The position numbers were made by a program, and so were the translations under genes. DNA of 64,000 nt, from the NCBI RefSeq assembly GCF_003751945.1, contig NZ_RJKL01000001.1:4836001-4900000 (forward strand). Reading direction: 5' to 3'. Of this stretch, positions 61,091-64,000 are shown one piece after another; the stretch's first letter is position 1; every line of letters begins with the position of its first letter. The notes beneath the pieces were generated by a model. It was given only the letters and a program-made list of their open reading frames with translations. It was not told the origin of the DNA and did not search any database. This DNA is from Couchioplanes caeruleus. GTDB lineage: Bacteria > Actinomycetota > Actinomycetes > Mycobacteriales > Micromonosporaceae.

Positions 61091-61768
61091 CTAGACGCGG
61101 GCCCGGCGGGCCAGGCGCTCCGGATCCAGGATGATGACGCTCTTGCCGTCGAGCCGCAGCCAGGCCCGCGACGCGAAGTCGGCCAGCGCCTTGTTGACCG
61201 TCTCGCGCGAGGCGCCGACGAGCTGGGCCAGCTCCTCCTGGGTCAGGTCGTGCGTCACCCGCAGCACACCGCCGTCCCGGGTGCCGAAACGGCCCGCCAT
61301 CTGCAGCAGGTTCTTGGCCACGCGGCCCGGCACGTCCGTGAAGATGAGGTCCGCCAGCGCGTCGTTCGTCCGGCGGAGCCTGCGGGCGAGGACACGCAGG
61401 AGCTGTTCGGCGATCTCCGGACGGTTGTTCAGCCAGGGCCGCAGGGACGACTTCTTGAGCCGGGCGAGCCGGGTGTCGGTCACCGCGGTTGCCGTCGCTG
61501 TGCGTGGGCCCGGGTCGAACAGCGACAGCTCACCGAGCATGTCCGACGGACCCATGATTGAGACCAGGTTCTGCCGGCCGTCCGCGGCGCGGCGGCCCAG
61601 CTTGATCTTGCCGGAGAGAACGATGTAAAGGCTGTCGCCCGCCTCGCCCTCATTGAAGACGATGTCGCCCTTGCGGAACTCGATCGTCTCCATCTCCTTG
61701 GCGAGCGCCTCGGCAGCCTCCGGGTCAACGCCCTGGAAGATCCCGCTGCGAGCCAGTACCTCATCCAT
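61091..61768 (-). CDS. crp: cAMP receptor protein-family transcription factor
   Basis: 225 aa, strongly resembling Rv3676/GlxR. cAMP-binding cupin about 1-115 with the phosphate-binding cassette [18 protein letters not shown] near 79-96. Long dimer helix about 115-140; HTH at about 173-195 ([24 protein letters not shown]). Global regulator of carbon and stress genes in relatives. ATG 61768. Monocistronic, with its own terminator; a likely receiver of cAMP from the large cyclase in the same region. Confidence 0.97.
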   Translation of the reverse strand: MDEVLARSGIFQGVDPEAAEALAKEMETIEFRKGDIVFNEGEAGDSLYIVLSGKIKLGRRAADGRQNLVSIMGPSDMLGELSLFDPGPRTATATAVTDTRLARLKKSSLRPWLNNRPEIAEQLLRVLARRLRRTNDALADLIFTDVPGRVAKNLLQMAGRFGTRDGGVLRVTHDLTQEELAQLVGASRETVNKALADFASRAWLRLDGKSVIILDPERLARRARV

Positions 61769-62045
61769 CGCTGTACCTCCGACTACGCGCTTCGCCGCGC
61801 ACGATCAGTCTAGGCGTACGCGACCCTCAAACGGGCGGGCACCCCTCGATCTGGATCTCGCAGCGTAACCGCTCCAGCCGCAGAAGACCCAAAAATCCGT
61901 CGCTCTCGGTGAGAGGCCCTCGGCCGTTCGGCGGTAATCACTTTGCGTAATCGAATCGTGGCGCCTTCCATTGATGGATGCCGTACCGTACTGCCCGATA
62001 TCCCGCCCGTTTGTGGGGTTTTCATGACCTTTCTGCGGGCGAGGA
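61769..62045. other. Divergent crp-nth intergenic region
   Basis: 277 bp. No gene and no clear TGTGA-N6-TCACA site seen. AT-rich patches around 61885-61900 and 61935-62000 probably contain the two promoters. Confidence 0.45.
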
Positions 62046-62912
62046 ATGTCGGAGGCGCGACGTACTCTTGCTCGCGTGAGTCGTCCTCCTGTTGCCGCGT
62101 CCACCGGTGCGGCCGTGCTCGACCGGTCGGCCAGGCGGTTCGCGGGAGAGACACCCGTCGGACGCAAGCGCCGAGCCCGTAAGACGGCCAGGCTGCTCGC
62201 CGAGACCCATCCCGACGCCCACTGCGAGCTCGACTTCGAGACGCCTCTGCAGCTCGCCGTGGCGACCATCCTGTCGGCGCAGTGCACCGACAAGAAGGTC
62301 AACGAGGTCACGCCCGTCGTCTTCAAGCGCTACCTGACGGCGGCCGACTACGCGGCGGCGGACCGCGCGCAGCTCGAGGAGATCCTCCGGCCGACCGGCT
62401 TCTTCCGTGCCAAGACCGACTCGCTCATCAAGCTGGGCCAGGCGCTGGTCGAGCGCCACGGCGGCGAGCTGCCCGGCAAGCTGGACCTGCTGGTCGCGCT
62501 GCCGGGCATCGGCCGTAAGACCGCCAACGTCATCCTGGGCAACGCCTTCGACGTCCCGGGCATCACCGTCGACACGCATTTCCGCCGCCTGGTCAACCGC
62601 TTCGGGTGGGTCCAGGAAGAGGATCCGGTCAAGATCGAATTTCAGGTCGCCGAGCTGATCGAGAAGCGCGACTGGACCATGCTGTCGCACCGGATCATCT
62701 TCCACGGTCGCCGCGTCTGCCACGCCCGCAAGCCGGCCTGCGGCGCCTGCACCCTGGCCGCGGTGTGCCCGTCGTACGGCACCGGCCCGACCGAGGCGGC
62801 CCCGGCCGCCCGGCTGCTCAAGGGCCCCCGGGCACGCGAGCTGGCCGTGCAGGCGGGCATCGACCCCGGCCTCGTCCCCGCGGCGGCCGTGGCGACCCCG
62901 GAGGCGCCGTGA
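62046..62912 (+). CDS. nth: Endonuclease III
   Basis: DNA glycosylase/AP lyase for oxidised pyrimidines; 288 aa, with an extra N-terminal basic segment of about 40 residues and a C-terminal tail. The helix-hairpin-helix [13 protein letters not shown] carries the catalytic Lys and ITVDTHFRR the catalytic Asp. The [4Fe-4S] Cys pattern C-x6-C-x2-C-x5-C is complete ([17 protein letters not shown]). Same gene order as mycobacterial nth followed by thioredoxin-like and NUDIX genes; its stop overlaps the next start by GTGA. Confidence 0.97.
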   Translation: MSEARRTLARVSRPPVAASTGAAVLDRSARRFAGETPVGRKRRARKTARLLAETHPDAHCELDFETPLQLAVATILSAQCTDKKVNEVTPVVFKRYLTAADYAAADRAQLEEILRPTGFFRAKTDSLIKLGQALVERHGGELPGKLDLLVALPGIGRKTANVILGNAFDVPGITVDTHFRRLVNRFGWVQEEDPVKIEFQVAELIEKRDWTMLSHRIIFHGRRVCHARKPACGACTLAAVCPSYGTGPTEAAPAARLLKGPRARELAVQAGIDPGLVPAAAVATPEAP

Positions 62913-63571
62913 GCAGTGACTCCCTGGGCCCTGGGCGCCGCGTCCCGGGGGCTGTGCGGCGCTGTGACACCGCGGATGCACGTCGGGCCGGCCCTGCGAG
63001 GTGGTTCAACCCGTCGCTGTGGCTGGTCCCGTCGGTGGCGCTGCTCCTCGCCGCCTGCACGACCTCCGTCGGCACGCCGGACCCCGAGAGGCCGTCGCCC
63101 TTCGCCGACTGCGCGATCCTGGCCGCGGCCTCTTCCTCGCCCCCCGGCTCTTCGGATCTTCCGGATGTCTCGCTGCCCTGCTTCACCGGGGGTGCGCAGG
63201 TGCGGATCAGCGATCTGCGCGGTCCCGCCGTCATCAACCTCTGGGGTTCCTGGTGCGGCCCGTGCCGCCAGGAACTGCCGCTGATGCAGGAGCTGGCCGA
63301 CGCCACATCCGGCAGGCTGCGGGTGCTCGGCGTCGACACCAGGGACGACCGCGACGCCGGGGCGTCGTTCGCCGCCGACCACGGCGTCACGATGCCGACG
63401 CTGTTCGACCGCGATCAGGAGCTCCTGTCGGCGCTCGGACGTGCATCCCTGCCTGTGACCGTCTTCCTCGACGCTCAGGGCAAGCAGTTCGTCTACACCG
63501 GCAAGGCTCTCGACAAGCTGACGCTGGGGACGCTCGTGCGTACCCACACTGGCGTGACGGTGACCGGATGA
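62909..63571 (+). CDS. TlpA-like thioredoxin-family lipoprotein
   Basis: 220 aa from GTG 62909 (GTGA overlap with nth). A basic N-region is followed by a hydrophobic stretch ending LLAAC (about residues 33-50), so probably lipid-anchored outside. The redox domain has WCGPC near 117, with the cis-Pro region [10 protein letters not shown] near 183. Likely thiol-disulphide oxidoreductase of the cell envelope (Rv3673c type). Confidence 0.9.
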   Translation: MSSDSLGPGRRVPGAVRRCDTADARRAGPARWFNPSLWLVPSVALLLAACTTSVGTPDPERPSPFADCAILAAASSSPPGSSDLPDVSLPCFTGGAQVRISDLRGPAVINLWGSWCGPCRQELPLMQELADATSGRLRVLGVDTRDDRDAGASFAADHGVTMPTLFDRDQELLSALGRASLPVTVFLDAQGKQFVYTGKALDKLTLGTLVRTHTGVTVTG

Positions 63572-64000
63572 GACCGGCGAGCGCACGGTCCGGCGGGCCG
63601 CCGAACGAGCGTCCCGGCGGGCTTCCGGGCTGGTGGGAGCCGTTGCTGACCCGCGCCACCGCCGCACGTGCCGAGGATTTCACCAGCCTGCGGCCACCCG
63701 CGTCCGGAGCCCGGCCGAGCGCCGTCCTCGTCCTGCTCGGCGAGGACCGGACCGGTCAGCCGGACCTGCTGGTGCTCCAGCGAGCCGCGACCATGCGCAA
63801 CCACGCCGGTCAGCCGGCGTTCCCCGGCGGCGCCGCCGATCCCGAGGACCACGACGCCGCGGCGACCGCGCTGCGGGAGGCCCAGGAGGAGGTCGGGCTC
63901 GATCCGGCGACGGCGACCGTCCTGACCACCCTGCCGGAGCTGTACATCCCGGTGAGCGGGTTCGTGGTCACGCCGGTGCTGGCCTGGTGGCACGCCCCGC
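63568..64000 (+). CDS. NUDIX hydrolase, probable CoA pyrophosphatase (partial)
   Basis: ATG 63568 overlaps the previous stop by ATGA; 144 codons are in the window. The Nudix box is complete (GGAADPEDHDAAATALREAQEEVGL-type, residues about 89-113) and is preceded by VLVLLGEDRTGQPDLLVLQRA and RNHAGQPAFPGG. The latter matches the CoA-pyrophosphatase signature (RxHxGxxxFPGG). Counterpart of Rv3672c; the C-terminus is cut by the window end. Confidence 0.92.
   Translation, partial: MRPASARSGGPPNERPGGLPGWWEPLLTRATAARAEDFTSLRPPASGARPSAVLVLLGEDRTGQPDLLVLQRAATMRNHAGQPAFPGGAADPEDHDAAATALREAQEEVGLDPATATVLTTLPELYIPVSGFVVTPVLAWWHAP

Noticed and set aside
61769..62045. Crp autoregulatory site upstream of crp
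   Set aside because: I looked for TGTGA-N6-TCACA and close variants and saw none good enough to claim.

Overview
The window is high-GC actinobacterial DNA. Very high GC at third codon positions, frequent GTG starts, likely leaderless promoters, a WhiB-family regulator, a mycothiol-dependent-type enzyme and many hairpin terminators without T-runs point to a filamentous actinomycete. The Micromonosporaceae (Actinoplanes/Micromonospora) are the best guess, but this is inference from sequence style and gene content, not from a marker gene.

Two parts are core chromosome and follow the gene order I know from Mycobacterium tuberculosis around Rv3671c-Rv3710. Left core (about 0-14 kb): tail of a dipeptide/oligopeptide ABC operon, a secreted GH20 hexosaminidase, leuA with its leader peptide, lysC-asd, a pyrE-like phosphoribosyltransferase, a MerR/SDR divergent pair and a tRNA-Pro(CGG). 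Right core (about 42.2-64 kb): guanidine exporter under a guanidine-III riboswitch, metallophosphoesterase and YqeY (divergent), class A PBP with PASTA domain, wblA (whiB4 type), two ArsA-like ATPases, DUF4177, RidA, MBL-fold hydrolase, crp, nth, a TlpA-like thioredoxin and a NUDIX hydrolase. A large class III adenylate cyclase, a Hanks-type kinase and an unusual biotin-dependent carboxylase pair lie between the MBL-fold gene and crp.

The middle (14-42 kb) is accessory. A 12.2-kb genomic island lies between tRNA-Pro and a 58-bp perfect copy of the tRNA 3' half (14144-14201 and 26352-26409). Its integrase is wrecked. It carries a HAD hydrolase, truncated genes, an IS701-family element with clear ends and target duplication, several uncharacterised proteins, palindromes and small repeats. 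The stretch to about 39.6 kb is a scrapyard with some live genes: TPR-GGDEF protein, pentapeptide protein, IS630 element, MarR-controlled genes, GAF/PAS histidine kinase with a broken response regulator, HEAT-repeat protein and methyltransferase. Relics of transposases, ohr, a DNA methylase and an island lipoprotein lie between them. A secreted ALF/VCBS-repeat protein closes the accessory part.

Regulation visible in the sequence: leuA attenuation (three adjacent Leu codons, 11-bp stem), the guanidine-III riboswitch, a MarR palindrome filling the -35/-10 spacer of a promoter, a MerR-type palindrome, and a 25-bp symmetric divergent promoter region. The least conventional genes are the carboxylase pair at 57.4-60.8 kb, in which both subunits lack residues normally needed for catalysis.
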